A stretch of 64,000 nt of DNA from Novosphingobium acidiphilum DSM 19966 (GCF_000429005.1 NZ_AUBA01000009.1:1-64000); one strand, 5' to 3'. Shown: positions 17,265-24,978, numbered from the stretch's first letter. Numbers and translations are program-made. The notes: generated by a model from the sequence alone, not told the origin.

Positions 17265-17299
17265 CCCAAGATTGGGCAATATTTCCCATATCGAATGGG
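17265..17299. promoter_or_regulatory. two palindromes, likely PspF upstream activating sequences
   Basis: cccaagattggg (17265-17276, 5-bp arms) and cccatatcgaatggg (17285-17299, 5-bp arms cccat/atggg) lie in tandem, 45-80 bp upstream of the -24 element. Placement fits the UAS I/II sites of E. coli pspA, bound by PspF. Because pspF starts at 17243 in the other direction, binding here would also cover its own promoter, giving autorepression. This is inferred from symmetry and position. Confidence 0.6.
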
Positions 17300-17343
17300 C
17301 CGTTCGCCGTGCCAAATGGCGCAATCGCGCGCTTTTTCGGGTT

Positions 17344-17359
17344 TGGCACGGCTCGTGCA
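17344..17359 (+). promoter_or_regulatory. sigma-54 promoter of the psp operon
   Basis: tggcacggctcgtgca matches the -24/-12 consensus TGGCAC-N5-TTGCA with one mismatch (GTGCA). It lies 57 bp before the first small gene of the operon (17416) and downstream of the predicted PspF sites. A PspF-type activator is encoded divergently, which makes this assignment strong. Confidence 0.88.
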
Positions 17360-17415
17360 AACACATTGGCATGGCCCCGCCGGGGGCTCCCCCTGTTTCA
17401 ATCAGGAGATACGCC

Positions 17416-17592
17416 GTGACTGATACCGCCCGCTTTATCGCTTCGCCGCTTGGCCGTGCTGCCGTTGCCAGCATTCTGGCGCTGGCGGCGCTGAGCGGCG
17501 TGGCGATCTCGCGCCCCGCTGCGTTTGATCACAGCGCGTTTGCCCCGCATGTTGTGGCCAGCCCTGCGGCCATTACCGGTGAACTCGCATGA
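17416..17592 (+). CDS. small single-pass membrane protein, first gene of psp operon
   Basis: 58 residues from a GTG at 17416, with an AGGAG site at 17404-17408 (7-nt spacing). The sequence begins MTDTARFIASPLGRAA, then has one hydrophobic helix (VASILALAALSGVAI, about residues 17-31) and a polar tail. It could be a signal-anchored or secreted peptide. It is the first reading frame after the sigma-54 promoter, and its stop overlaps an ATG (ATGA at 17589) that is in frame with pspA. No family is recognised, and no psp gene I know of has this form. A role in Psp signalling is inferred only from its position. Confidence 0.65.
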   Translation: MTDTARFIASPLGRAAVASILALAALSGVAISRPAAFDHSAFAPHVVASPAAITGELA

Positions 17593-17720
17593 CCGCCCCG
17601 CAATCCCCGCTTTCGCGACTTGATCGCGCCATCGCCGCAAGGCAGCATGGCATTATCGATCACGGTGCGTCAGGCGCGGCCACAACCCCGACCCGATCCC
17701 CCAGCTACGGAGCCTTGCCC

Positions 17721-18416
17721 ATGGGTATCTTTTCGCGCACCCGCGATATCATCGCCGCCAATTTTTCCGACCTGATCGACCGCGCCGAAGACCCGGTCAA
17801 GATGATCCGCATGATCATCCTGGAAATGGAGGAAACGCTGGTCGAAGTGCGGGCCTCGGCCGCGCGCAGCATTGCCGATCAAAAGGAAATGCAACGCCAC
17901 GTCGACAAGCTTGACCGGCTGCAGGCCGATTGGGCCGACAAGGCGCAGCTGGCGCTGTCAAAGGACCGCGAAGACCTGGCCCGCGCGGCCCTGCTCGAAA
18001 AGAAGAAGGCCGGCGAAATGGCGGCGCAATTGCGCACCGAAATCGGCATCCTGTCGGATTCGCTGCGTGCGTACGAAACCGATATCGAAAAGCTGCAGAC
18101 CCGCCTGCGCGAAGCGCGCAGCCGCCAGGGTGTCATCGCCGCGCGGCTTGAATCGGCGGAAAACCGGGTGCGCCTGCGCCAGCTGATGACCAGCGAACGT
18201 GTCGATGAAGCGCTGGCCCGGTTTGACCACCTGGAACGCCGGGTCGATGATGCCGAAGGCCGCGCCGATGCGCTGAACCTGGCCGGGGCCAAGCCGACGC
18301 TTGCCGACGAGATCGCGGCGTTGGCCGGTGAAGACAAGATCGACGAGGAACTGGCGGCGATGAAACGCGCGCTGGCCAAGCCGGACACCGCCCACACCAC
18401 CAGCGCAGAGGGTTGA
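17721..18416 (+). CDS. pspA: phage shock protein A
   Basis: 231 residues from the ATG at 17721, preceded by a GGAG site (17709-17712). PspA inhibits PspF and binds stressed inner membrane as an ESCRT-III-like oligomer. The N-terminal amphipathic helix MGIFSRTRDIIAANFSDLID, the segment EDPVKMIRMIILEMEETLVE and the long coiled coil (about residues 25-190) are typical. The frame stays open upstream to an ATG at 17589 that overlaps the preceding small gene, which would add 44 residues of low complexity. I prefer 17721 because it restores the conserved N-terminus needed for membrane binding. Confidence 0.95.
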   Translation: MGIFSRTRDIIAANFSDLIDRAEDPVKMIRMIILEMEETLVEVRASAARSIADQKEMQRHVDKLDRLQADWADKAQLALSKDREDLARAALLEKKKAGEMAAQLRTEIGILSDSLRAYETDIEKLQTRLREARSRQGVIAARLESAENRVRLRQLMTSERVDEALARFDHLERRVDDAEGRADALNLAGAKPTLADEIAALAGEDKIDEELAAMKRALAKPDTAHTTSAEG

Positions 18417-18419
18417 ACC

Positions 18420-18728
18420 ATGGAATTTGGCGATCTTATGGGGCTGATCTGCGTTGTTTCGCTGTTCATCTTCCTGCCGTGGATTATCCTCCATTATGTC
18501 ACCAAGTGGAAAACCGCGGCCACGCTGACCACCGGGGACGAGGCGCTGCTCGACGAACTTTACCGTCTGGCGCGCCGCCTGGAGGATCGCATGACCACGG
18601 TGGAACGCCTGGTTGCAGCCGACCACCCAGATTTCCGTCCGCTGGGCCGCAGCGCCGCAGCCGAAGCGGGTGAACCGATGACCGAACTCGAACGCATGCT
18701 TGCCGCCAAGAAGGGAGCCGGACGATGA
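18420..18728 (+). CDS. pspB: phage shock protein B
   Basis: 102 residues, longer than the roughly 75 of E. coli PspB. It has one N-terminal membrane helix (LMGLICVVSLFIFLPWIILH), then YVTKWK and a coiled coil containing LYRLARRLEDRMTTVERLV, typical of PspB. The extra C-terminus is helical and charged (PMTELERMLAAKKGAGR). PspB with PspC senses membrane stress and pulls PspA off PspF. The start is 3 bp after pspA, and its stop overlaps pspC as ATGA. Confidence 0.9.
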   Translation: MEFGDLMGLICVVSLFIFLPWIILHYVTKWKTAATLTTGDEALLDELYRLARRLEDRMTTVERLVAADHPDFRPLGRSAAAEAGEPMTELERMLAAKKGAGR

Positions 18729-19108
18729 ACCGCCACCGCACCAAATTCTACCGTGACAAGGCCAATGGCAAATTCATGGGGGTCTGCGCCGGTATTGCCG
18801 ACTATATCGGGATCGAAGTGTTGTGGATCCGGCTGGCCTTTGTGGTGCTGACGTTGTCGGGCATCGGCGGCGGACCGACCGTGATCTTGTACTTTGCGCT
18901 GGGTTTCCTGGCGGAAAACAAGCCGCAAAGTCTGTATGCCGATGTCGAGGAACAGAAATTCTGGCAGGGTGTGCGTCAGTCACCCGCCCGTACCGCCCGC
19001 GAAGTGCGCGCCCAGTTCCGCGATCTCGATCGGCGCCTGGCCGAAGTCGAAGCCTACTATGTTTCATCCAATCCGCGTCTTGCCGCAGAAATCGAAGAAC
19101 TGCGCTAA
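18725..19108 (+). CDS. pspC: phage shock protein C
   Basis: 127 residues. The PspC domain is clear: FYRDKANGKFMGVCAGIADY (about residues 8-27) followed by IEVLWIRLAFVVLTL and the hydrophobic GGGPTVILYFALGFLA. The C-terminal half is a charged helical region (VRAQFRDLDRRLAEVEAYY) that ends in NPRLAAEIEELR. It forms the inner-membrane stress sensor with PspB. Start at 18725 overlaps the pspB stop (ATGA). Confidence 0.94.
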   Translation: MNRHRTKFYRDKANGKFMGVCAGIADYIGIEVLWIRLAFVVLTLSGIGGGPTVILYFALGFLAENKPQSLYADVEEQKFWQGVRQSPARTAREVRAQFRDLDRRLAEVEAYYVSSNPRLAAEIEELR

Positions 19109-19138
19109 GCCAGGATTTTTTTCCGGGGGAATACGATC

Positions 19139-19414
19139 ATGGATGCCGGTACTCTTGCCCTGTTGATCCCGCTTGCGCCGTTTATGCTGGGGGGCTTTGC
19201 GATCTGGACCAAGCACCAGCGGCGCATCGAGGAAATCCGCGCCCAGGCCACGGCGGAAAAGGCCGCGCAATATGCCGCCCATACCGAGCGGCTGGAAGAA
19301 CGGGTGCGCGTGCTTGAACGCATTCTGACCGATCGCGGCACCAGCCTGGCCCACGAGATCGAGGCGCTGCGCGGTGAAGAAACCGCCGATGCGCCGGGCA
19401 AGAAGCTGCAATAG
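19139..19414 (+). CDS. small membrane coiled-coil protein of psp operon (copy 1)
   Basis: 91 residues, 30 bp after pspC. One N-terminal hydrophobic helix (LALLIPLAPFMLGGFAIW, about 6-23) is followed by a charged coiled coil containing EERVRVLERILTDRGTSLAH and EIEALRG. It looks like a PspB-style protein (short membrane anchor plus coiled coil) without clear PspB signature residues. It shares its C-terminal pattern, LERI-x(8-9)-LAHEI-[ED]-ALR, with the next gene (19442), so the two are probably duplicates. A role as additional PspB-like sensors is inferred. Confidence 0.75.
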   Translation: MDAGTLALLIPLAPFMLGGFAIWTKHQRRIEEIRAQATAEKAAQYAAHTERLEERVRVLERILTDRGTSLAHEIEALRGEETADAPGKKLQ

Positions 19415-19441
19415 GTTCACCCGGATCAGGATTGTTCTGCC

Positions 19442-19684
19442 ATGGACCATATGTTCTATATCGTGCTGATCGTGGCGCTTGTGGTCGGATCGCGCACGCT
19501 TCGCACACGCTATACCGCGCTGGCCAAGATCGAAGCGCTGCGCGGCGACCACACCGAAAACGCCGCGCTGGCCCGTGAAGTCGCCGCGTTGAACAGCCGG
19601 ATCGCGGTGCTCGAACGGATCGTGACCGAAAACCGCAGCAGCCGCGATCTGGCGCACGAGATCGATGCGCTGCGCGATCGGTGA
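19442..19684 (+). CDS. small membrane coiled-coil protein of psp operon (copy 2)
   Basis: 80 residues, 27 bp after copy 1. It starts MDHMFYIVLIVALVVGSRTL with one membrane helix (about 4-18), then a coiled coil with KIEALRGDHTENAALAREV and a terminal IAVLERIVTENRSSRDLAHE-IDALRDR. The last 25 residues align well with copy 1, suggesting a shared binding surface. No known family is recognised. It is the last clear member of the psp transcription unit; sufE follows 58 bp later. Confidence 0.75.
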   Translation: MDHMFYIVLIVALVVGSRTLRTRYTALAKIEALRGDHTENAALAREVAALNSRIAVLERIVTENRSSRDLAHEIDALRDR

Positions 19685-19742
19685 CCGGCGTGGCCCAAAA
19701 AACCGGTTCCCACCGATTTGCCCGATGCGCTAGGGCGGGACG

Positions 19743-20153
19743 ATGCGCACACTTGACGACATTCACGACGAATATGAATTCCTCGATGGCGATGATCGCT
19801 ATCGCCTGCTGATCGAGCTTGGCCGCGATCTGGAACCCATGCCCGATGCGCTGAAAACCGATGCCACGCTGGTGCGCGGCTGTTCGGCCAGCGTGTGGGT
19901 CTATCCGATCGAGGGGCAGGACGATGCCCTGCATTTCCTGGCCGACAGCAATGCCGCGATCACCAAGGGGATTGTCGCACTGGTGCTGGCCGCAGTGCAG
20001 GACCGGCCGGCAGCCGAAGTGGCCGCCACCGACATAGCCGCCACGCTCGACCGGTTTGACCTTAAACGCCAGCTGTCATCGAACCGCACCCAGGGGCTGC
20101 CCAACATGATCGCGCTGGTGCGCGACCATGCGGCCCGCATCGCGGGCGCCTGA
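19743..20153 (+). CDS. sufE: SufE family cysteine desulfuration protein
   Basis: 136 residues. SufE accepts persulfide sulfur from a cysteine desulfurase (SufS type) and passes it on for Fe-S cluster assembly. The acceptor Cys47 sits in LVRGCSASVWVYP as the family requires, and YRLLIELGRDLEPMPDALK and the C-terminal LSSNRTQGLPNMIALVRDHA also match. There is no suf operon beside it. The next gene, a MOSC-domain protein, starts 3 bp after its stop, which suggests a shared sulfur-transfer role. Confidence 0.93.
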   Translation: MRTLDDIHDEYEFLDGDDRYRLLIELGRDLEPMPDALKTDATLVRGCSASVWVYPIEGQDDALHFLADSNAAITKGIVALVLAAVQDRPAAEVAATDIAATLDRFDLKRQLSSNRTQGLPNMIALVRDHAARIAGA

Positions 20154-20156
20154 CCG

Positions 20157-20966
20157 GTGCGGATCGTCAGCCTGCATCGCTATCCGGTCAAATCGTTCGG
20201 CGGCAATGATCTGACGCAGGCCCGCGTCGAACCGCGCGGTCTGGCCGGCGATCGCCGCTGGATGATGGTTACGCCCGAAGGACGGTTTCTGACCCGGCGC
20301 GAAGTGCCGGCGATGGCACAGGTCCATGCCGATACCGCCCCACATGGCCTGGTGCTGACGCATCGCGATGCCGGGACGCTGACGGTGACCGAACCCGCAA
20401 CGCCGCCGCACATGGCGGTGCGGGTGTGGGACGACACCGTCATTGCCAGCGACGCGGGCGATGCGGCGGCGCAGTGGCTGTCGGCCATCTTTGCCCGGCC
20501 CGTCCGGCTGGTACACATGCCCGACCGGGTGCTGCGTGCGATCGATGGGCGCTATGCGCGGCCAAGCGATCAGGTCAGCTTTGCCGACGGGTTTCCATTG
20601 CTGGTAACCACCGTCGAATCGCTCGATGCGCTCAATCGCGAACTCGCCGACCCGATCACCATGGCGCGGTTCCGGCCCAATGTGGTGCTGTCCGGTGCGC
20701 CGGCCGCCTTTGCCGAAGACGCTTGGCGCGTGCTGCGTATCGGCGCGCTGACCTTGCGCGTGGCCAAACCCTGCACCCGCTGCGTCATGACCACGCAAGA
20801 CCCCGATACCGGGGCCGGCACCGGAACACTGGAGCCGCTGCGCACGCTGAAGGCGATGGGCCGCGTCAAACCCGGCCCGCGCCCCGAACCGATCTTTGGC
20901 CAGAATGCGATACCCGATGGCACGGGGGTGATCGCTGTGGGCGATGCGGTCGAGGTTGTGGCCTAG
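20157..20966 (+). CDS. MOSC domain-containing protein (YcbX-like)
   Basis: 269 residues from a GTG at 20157, 3 bp after sufE. The N-terminal MOSC_N beta barrel is visible (IVSLHRYPVKSFGG; RGLAGDRRWMMVTPEGRFLT), followed by the MOSC domain with FRPNVVLSG and the conserved cysteine motif KPCTRCVMTTQDPDTG. MOSC proteins carry sulfur or act on molybdenum-cofactor-dependent reduction of N-hydroxylated compounds; E. coli YcbX does the latter. The pairing with SufE suggests a persulfide supply to the MOSC cysteine (inference). Its stop overlaps the crtZ stop on the other strand. Confidence 0.9.
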   Translation: MRIVSLHRYPVKSFGGNDLTQARVEPRGLAGDRRWMMVTPEGRFLTRREVPAMAQVHADTAPHGLVLTHRDAGTLTVTEPATPPHMAVRVWDDTVIASDAGDAAAQWLSAIFARPVRLVHMPDRVLRAIDGRYARPSDQVSFADGFPLLVTTVESLDALNRELADPITMARFRPNVVLSGAPAAFAEDAWRVLRIGALTLRVAKPCTRCVMTTQDPDTGAGTGTLEPLRTLKAMGRVKPGPRPEPIFGQNAIPDGTGVIAVGDAVEVVA

Positions 20967-21481
20967 ATCGCGTCGCGCACGCGCGCCACGCCCGCCTCGC
21001 GCTGGGCCTTCAGTTCGCGCTTCAGAACTTTGGGATCGCGCGCAAAGACAAAGCCGAAGCTGACGCCGCCTTCCTTGCCCTCGGTCGCATGGTGCAGCTT
21101 GTGCGCCTGGACCAGCCGCATCGGATATCCGCCGCGCGGGACATAGCGGAACCAGCGCTGGTGCACGATGCCGTCGTGGATCAGCGTATAGATCACGCCA
21201 TAGGCCATCACGCCCAGCCCGATCCAGGTTGCGGGCCACCACGCGGCGGTACCTGCCACCAGCGGGCTGCCGATCATGAAGCATGAAATCGACAGCGCCG
21301 CGCCGGCCACGGCATACAGATCGTTCTTTTCGAAAAAGCCATCGTGGCGTTCGTGGTGATCGCGGTGCCAGCCCCAGCCAAAGCCGTGCATGATATATTT
21401 GTGGCTGCCCCAGGCGATCAGTTCCATCGCAAGGGTGGCGGCCAGGACAATCGCGGCGCGGACAAGGATCTGTGTAACCAT
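20963..21481 (-). CDS. crtZ: beta-carotene hydroxylase CrtZ
   Basis: 172 residues from the ATG at 21481; the longer upstream frame runs through the leuC promoter and is unlikely. CrtZ is a di-iron membrane enzyme that adds 3-hydroxyl groups to the rings of beta-carotene to give zeaxanthin. The His boxes of the fatty-acid-hydroxylase superfamily are present: HKYIMH, HRDHHERH, HDGIVHQRW and HKLHHA. Membrane helices flank them (about residues 3-22, 50-68, 77-98). It stands apart from other crt genes and fits the yellow xanthophylls of sphingomonads. Divergent from leuC. Confidence 0.95.
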   Translation of the reverse strand: MVTQILVRAAIVLAATLAMELIAWGSHKYIMHGFGWGWHRDHHERHDGFFEKNDLYAVAGAALSISCFMIGSPLVAGTAAWWPATWIGLGVMAYGVIYTLIHDGIVHQRWFRYVPRGGYPMRLVQAHKLHHATEGKEGGVSFGFVFARDPKVLKRELKAQREAGVARVRDAI

Positions 21482-21575
21482 GACGGGCGGGCTATACCGT
21501 GCGATTGGTTGCTTGACCATTGCCAAGCGCAAACCTGCCTTGAAATGCAACCCCTTCAGGCTTAACCGGCATGCT

Positions 21576-23009
21576 ATGGCCACGACACATCCTCGCACGC
21601 TGTACCAGAAGATCTGGGACGCCCACGTTGTTGAACGCCGCGATGACGGCACCTGCCTGATCTATATCGACCGGCACCTGGTCCATGAAGTGACCAGCCC
21701 GCAGGCGTTCGAGGCGCTGCGTTTGGCCGGGCGCACGGTGCGCCGCCCCGATCTGACGCTGGCGGTGCCCGATCACAATCTGCCGACCACCGCGCGACGC
21801 GATGCCGCGGGCCAGCGCATCGCCATTGCCGATCGCGAAAGCGCGCAGCAGTTGGCCGCGCTCGAACGCAATGCGCCTGCGTTCGGCATCCGCTATATCG
21901 GCGATGCCGATGCCGAACAGGGCATTGTCCACGTGGTCGGCCCTGAACAGGGCTTTTCGCTGCCGGGGGCGACGATCGTGTGCGGCGACAGCCACACCGC
22001 GTGCCACGGCGGGCTGGGCGCGCTGGCCTTCGGCATCGGTACCAGCGAAGTCGAACACGTGCTGGCCACGCAGACACTGCTGCTGAAGCAGTCGAAATCG
22101 ATGGAAGTGCGCGTCGAGGGCGATCTGGGGCCGGGTGTGACGGCCAAGGATCTGGTGCTGCATATCACCGGGGTGCTGGGTGCGGCGGGCGGCACCGGCT
22201 ATGTCATCGAATACACCGGTGCAGCGATCCGCGCGCTGTCGATCGAAGGCCGCCTGACGGTGTCGAACATGGCGATCGAACACGGCGCGCGCGCCGGCCT
22301 GATCGCACCCGACGACACGACCGTGGCCTATGTCAAAGGGCGCCCCTATGCGCCCAAGGGCGCCGACTGGGACAAGGCGGTGGCCTGGTGGCGCAGCCTC
22401 GCCACCGATCCCGGCGCGGTCTATGACAAAGTCGTGGTGATCGATGCCGCCGCAATCGTGCCGAGCGTAACCTGGGGCACCAGCCCCGAAGATGTCGTGC
22501 CGATCACCGGCGTGGTGCCCGCGCCCGACAGCTTTGCCGATGCGTCAAAGCGCGACGCGGCGGCCAAATCGCTGGCCTATATGGGCCTGACCGCGGGTCA
22601 GGCGATGGCATCGGTTGAAATCCAGAACGTGTTTATCGGCAGTTGCACCAACAGCCGGATCGAGGATCTGCGCGCTGCGGCCGCGGTGCTCAAAGGCCGG
22701 CACAAGGCGCCCCACGTCAAATGGGCGATCGTCGTGCCCGGGTCGGGGCTGGTCAAGGCCATGGCCGAGGCCGAAGGGCTTGACCGGGTGTTTGTCGACG
22801 CCGGTTTTGAATGGCGCGAGCCCGGCTGTTCGGCCTGTCTGGGCATGAACCCCGACAAGGTTCCGGCAGGCGAACGCTGCGCATCGACCAGCAACCGCAA
22901 TTTCGTCGGACGCCAGGGCCCCGGCGCGCGCACCCATCTGGTCAGCCCGGCGATGGCGGCTGCTGCCGCGGTGGCAGGGCATCTGACCGATGTAAGAGAC
23001 ATGATCTGA
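21576..23009 (+). CDS. leuC: 3-isopropylmalate dehydratase large subunit
   Basis: 477 residues from the ATG at 21576. With LeuD it isomerises 2-isopropylmalate to 3-isopropylmalate in leucine biosynthesis, using a [4Fe-4S] cluster. Seen are the N-terminal TLYQKIWDAHVV and YIDRHLVHEVTSPQAFE, CGDSHTACHGGLGALAFGIG, and the cluster cysteines in FIGSCTNSRIEDLR and the pair CSACLGMN. The longer open frame upstream covers the crtZ start and is rejected. The operon continues with a small membrane protein gene and leuD. Confidence 0.97.
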   Translation: MATTHPRTLYQKIWDAHVVERRDDGTCLIYIDRHLVHEVTSPQAFEALRLAGRTVRRPDLTLAVPDHNLPTTARRDAAGQRIAIADRESAQQLAALERNAPAFGIRYIGDADAEQGIVHVVGPEQGFSLPGATIVCGDSHTACHGGLGALAFGIGTSEVEHVLATQTLLLKQSKSMEVRVEGDLGPGVTAKDLVLHITGVLGAAGGTGYVIEYTGAAIRALSIEGRLTVSNMAIEHGARAGLIAPDDTTVAYVKGRPYAPKGADWDKAVAWWRSLATDPGAVYDKVVVIDAAAIVPSVTWGTSPEDVVPITGVVPAPDSFADASKRDAAAKSLAYMGLTAGQAMASVEIQNVFIGSCTNSRIEDLRAAAAVLKGRHKAPHVKWAIVVPGSGLVKAMAEAEGLDRVFVDAGFEWREPGCSACLGMNPDKVPAGERCASTSNRNFVGRQGPGARTHLVSPAMAAAAAVAGHLTDVRDMI

Positions 23010-23026
23010 CGGCAAGGAGTTTTGTG

Positions 23027-23221
23027 ATGACCAAGAAGGACGAAACGCCGCAGGCACCGGCCACGGGCAACGGATCATGGGCCGGGGCGGCAGCAATTGC
23101 CGGTGCCGCGATCGGATCTGCCGCGGTCGCCGCAGCGCTGCTCTATGCATCGCGCCGCAAGGATCGCGCCGACAAACCCAAAGCACCGATTGTGCCGACG
23201 CTTCCGCCCGAAACCGATTGA
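23027..23221 (+). CDS. small single-pass membrane protein between leuC and leuD
   Basis: 64 residues, with a GGAG site (23015-23018) 8 nt before the ATG at 23027. It begins with a polar MTKKDETPQAPATGNG, then a hydrophobic Ala-rich helix (AGAAAIAGAAIGSAAVAAAL, about 19-38), then a basic stop-transfer YASRRKDRADKPK and a Pro-rich tail. This predicts N-out/C-in topology, or an anchored peptide. Function is unknown; it lies in the leucine operon with 17 bp and 7 bp gaps to its neighbours, so it must be co-transcribed. Confidence 0.7.
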   Translation: MTKKDETPQAPATGNGSWAGAAAIAGAAIGSAAVAAALLYASRRKDRADKPKAPIVPTLPPETD

Positions 23222-23228
23222 GCCGACG

Positions 23229-23825
23229 ATGGAACCTGTCACCACGATCCACGGCCGCGCCTATCCGTTTGGCCAGAAGAATGTCGACACCGATGTGATC
23301 ATCCCATCGCACTGGCTGAAGACGATCACCCGCGAAGGCCTGGGGCGCGGCGCATTTGAAACCTTGCGCGCCGACCCCGACAACCTGTTCGACAGCGTGG
23401 AGTTCGCGGGATCACCGATCCTGGTGGCGGGCGACAATTTCGGCTGCGGGTCCAGCCGCGAACACGCCGCGTGGGCGCTGCTCGATCTGGGCATTCGCGC
23501 GGTCATCGCGCCGTCGTTTTCCGACATCTTTTCGGGCAACGCCTTCAAGAACGGCATTCTGACCGTGGTTCTTCCGCAGGCGGCGATCGACCGGCTGATC
23601 GAAGTGGCGCAATCCCAGCCGATCCACATCGATCTCGACAGCCAGACCGTGACCACTCCGTTTCAGGACCGGTTTGCCTTCGATATCGATCCGTTCCGCA
23701 AGACGTGCCTGCTCAACGGCCTCGATGAAGTGGGCCTGACTTTGGCGCAAGGCGATGCCATCGGCGCGTTCGAAGACACCGTGCGCGTCGAGCGGCCGTT
23801 TCTGGCGGTTGGGGTCGGTTCTTAA
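23229..23825 (+). CDS. leuD: 3-isopropylmalate dehydratase small subunit
   Basis: 198 residues from the ATG at 23229. This is the swivel-domain partner of LeuC. The signature is NVDTDVIIPSHWLKTITREG near the start, and GDNFGCGSSREHAAWALLDL (about residues 68-87), followed by SFSDIFSGNAFKNGIL. The length is typical. A terminator-like hairpin follows at 23871. Confidence 0.97.
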   Translation: MEPVTTIHGRAYPFGQKNVDTDVIIPSHWLKTITREGLGRGAFETLRADPDNLFDSVEFAGSPILVAGDNFGCGSSREHAAWALLDLGIRAVIAPSFSDIFSGNAFKNGILTVVLPQAAIDRLIEVAQSQPIHIDLDSQTVTTPFQDRFAFDIDPFRKTCLLNGLDEVGLTLAQGDAIGAFEDTVRVERPFLAVGVGS

Positions 23826-23870
23826 ATGATCGCTTAAAATGCTTTTCATTCCGGCCAAATGTTGGCACGA

Positions 23871-23903
23871 AAAGGGCGTCCAATGCGGGCGCCCTTTGTC
23901 GTT
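23871..23903 (+). terminator. terminator-like hairpin after leuD
   Basis: aaagggcg (23871-23878) pairs with cgcccttt (23890-23897) over an 11-nt loop, followed by gtcgttc. The stem's own Us provide a short U-rich end. It lies 45 bp after the leuD stop and before the oxidoreductase gene. Confidence 0.55.
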
Positions 23904-23942
23904 CGGGCACGCCCGCGATCAGAAATCTTCGGGAGAATTCGC

Positions 23943-24941
23943 ATGAAAGCCTTGCTCAGCCACGCCGCCGGCGGCCCTGAAACCTTGGTGCTTGACGATC
24001 TGCCCGATCCGGTGGCGGGGCCGGGGCAGGTGATCGTGGCGGTCAGGGCCTGTTCGATCAATTTTCCCGACACGCTGATCATCCGCGATCTGTACCAGTT
24101 CAAACCCGCGCGGCCCTTTGCCCCGGGCAGCGAAATCGCAGGCGTGATCACCGCGGTCGGCGAAGGCGTGACCGGCTGGCAGGTGGGCAACCGGGTGATC
24201 GGGATGATCGGCAATGGCGGGCTGGCGACGCATGCGGTGGTCGAACAGACGCGGCTGTTTGCGCTGCCCGACGATGTCGATTTCGACACCGGCGCATCGC
24301 TGCTGATGACCTATGGCACCAACTATCACGGGTTGGTCGATCGCGGGCATATCAAGCAGGGCGATGTCGTGCTGATCCTGGGCGCTGCGGGCGGCATTGG
24401 CCTGTCGGCCATCGAATTGTGCAAGGCCTTTGGCGCGCGGGTGATCGCGGGCGTCTCGTCCGAAGACAAGGCGGCGCTGGCGCGCGAGGCAGGCGCCGAC
24501 GATGTGGTCATCTATGGCCACAGTCCGTTCGACAAGGCACAGTCAAAGCAACTGGCCGAGGCGTTCAAGGCAGCCTGCGGCCCCAATGGCGCCAATATCA
24601 TCTATGACGTGGTCGGCGGCGACTATTCCGAACCGGCGCTGCGTTCGATCGCGTGGGAAGGGCGGTTTCTGGTGGTGGGCTTTCCCGCCGGGATCGCGCG
24701 CCTGCCGCTGAACCTGACGCTGCTCAAATCTTGCGATGTGTGCGGCGTGTTCTGGGGTGCGTTCACTGCGCGCGAACCCGCACGGTTCAAGGCGGAAGTG
24801 GCAGAGCTGTTCGCCATGCTCAAAGACGGGCGGATCGCACCGCGTATTTCCGCGCGCTATCCGCTGGAACGCGGTGCCGATGCCATTGCCAGCCTGGAAA
24901 ACCGCCAGGCCGTCGGCAAAGTCGTGGTCGAGATCGGCTGA
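23943..24941 (+). CDS. zinc-independent NADPH:quinone oxidoreductase family protein
   Basis: 332 residues from the ATG at 23943, with a GGGAGAA site just before. It belongs to the medium-chain dehydrogenase/reductase superfamily, quinone oxidoreductase branch. The N-terminal MKALLSHAAGGPETLVLDDL, VRACSINFPDTLII and PGSEIAGVITAVGEGV, and the NADPH site LGAAGGIGLSAIELCKAFGA (about 147-166), are visible. The structural zinc cysteines of alcohol dehydrogenases are absent. Substrate is probably a quinone or an activated alkene. A separate unit: hairpins lie before (23871) and after (24953). Confidence 0.9.
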   Translation: MKALLSHAAGGPETLVLDDLPDPVAGPGQVIVAVRACSINFPDTLIIRDLYQFKPARPFAPGSEIAGVITAVGEGVTGWQVGNRVIGMIGNGGLATHAVVEQTRLFALPDDVDFDTGASLLMTYGTNYHGLVDRGHIKQGDVVLILGAAGGIGLSAIELCKAFGARVIAGVSSEDKAALAREAGADDVVIYGHSPFDKAQSKQLAEAFKAACGPNGANIIYDVVGGDYSEPALRSIAWEGRFLVVGFPAGIARLPLNLTLLKSCDVCGVFWGAFTAREPARFKAEVAELFAMLKDGRIAPRISARYPLERGADAIASLENRQAVGKVVVEIG

Positions 24942-24952
24942 CCCATGCAAAT

Positions 24953-24978
24953 GGGCCACCCGGTTGCCCGGGTGGCCC
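24953..24978 (+). terminator. strong GC hairpin after the quinone oxidoreductase gene
   Basis: Eleven perfect pairs: gggccacccgg (24953-24963) with ccgggtggccc (24968-24978), loop ttgc. It follows the stop by 11 bp. The 3' side is gatccctta, so the U tract is weak; it may act in both directions, also ending lpd transcripts. Confidence 0.7.
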
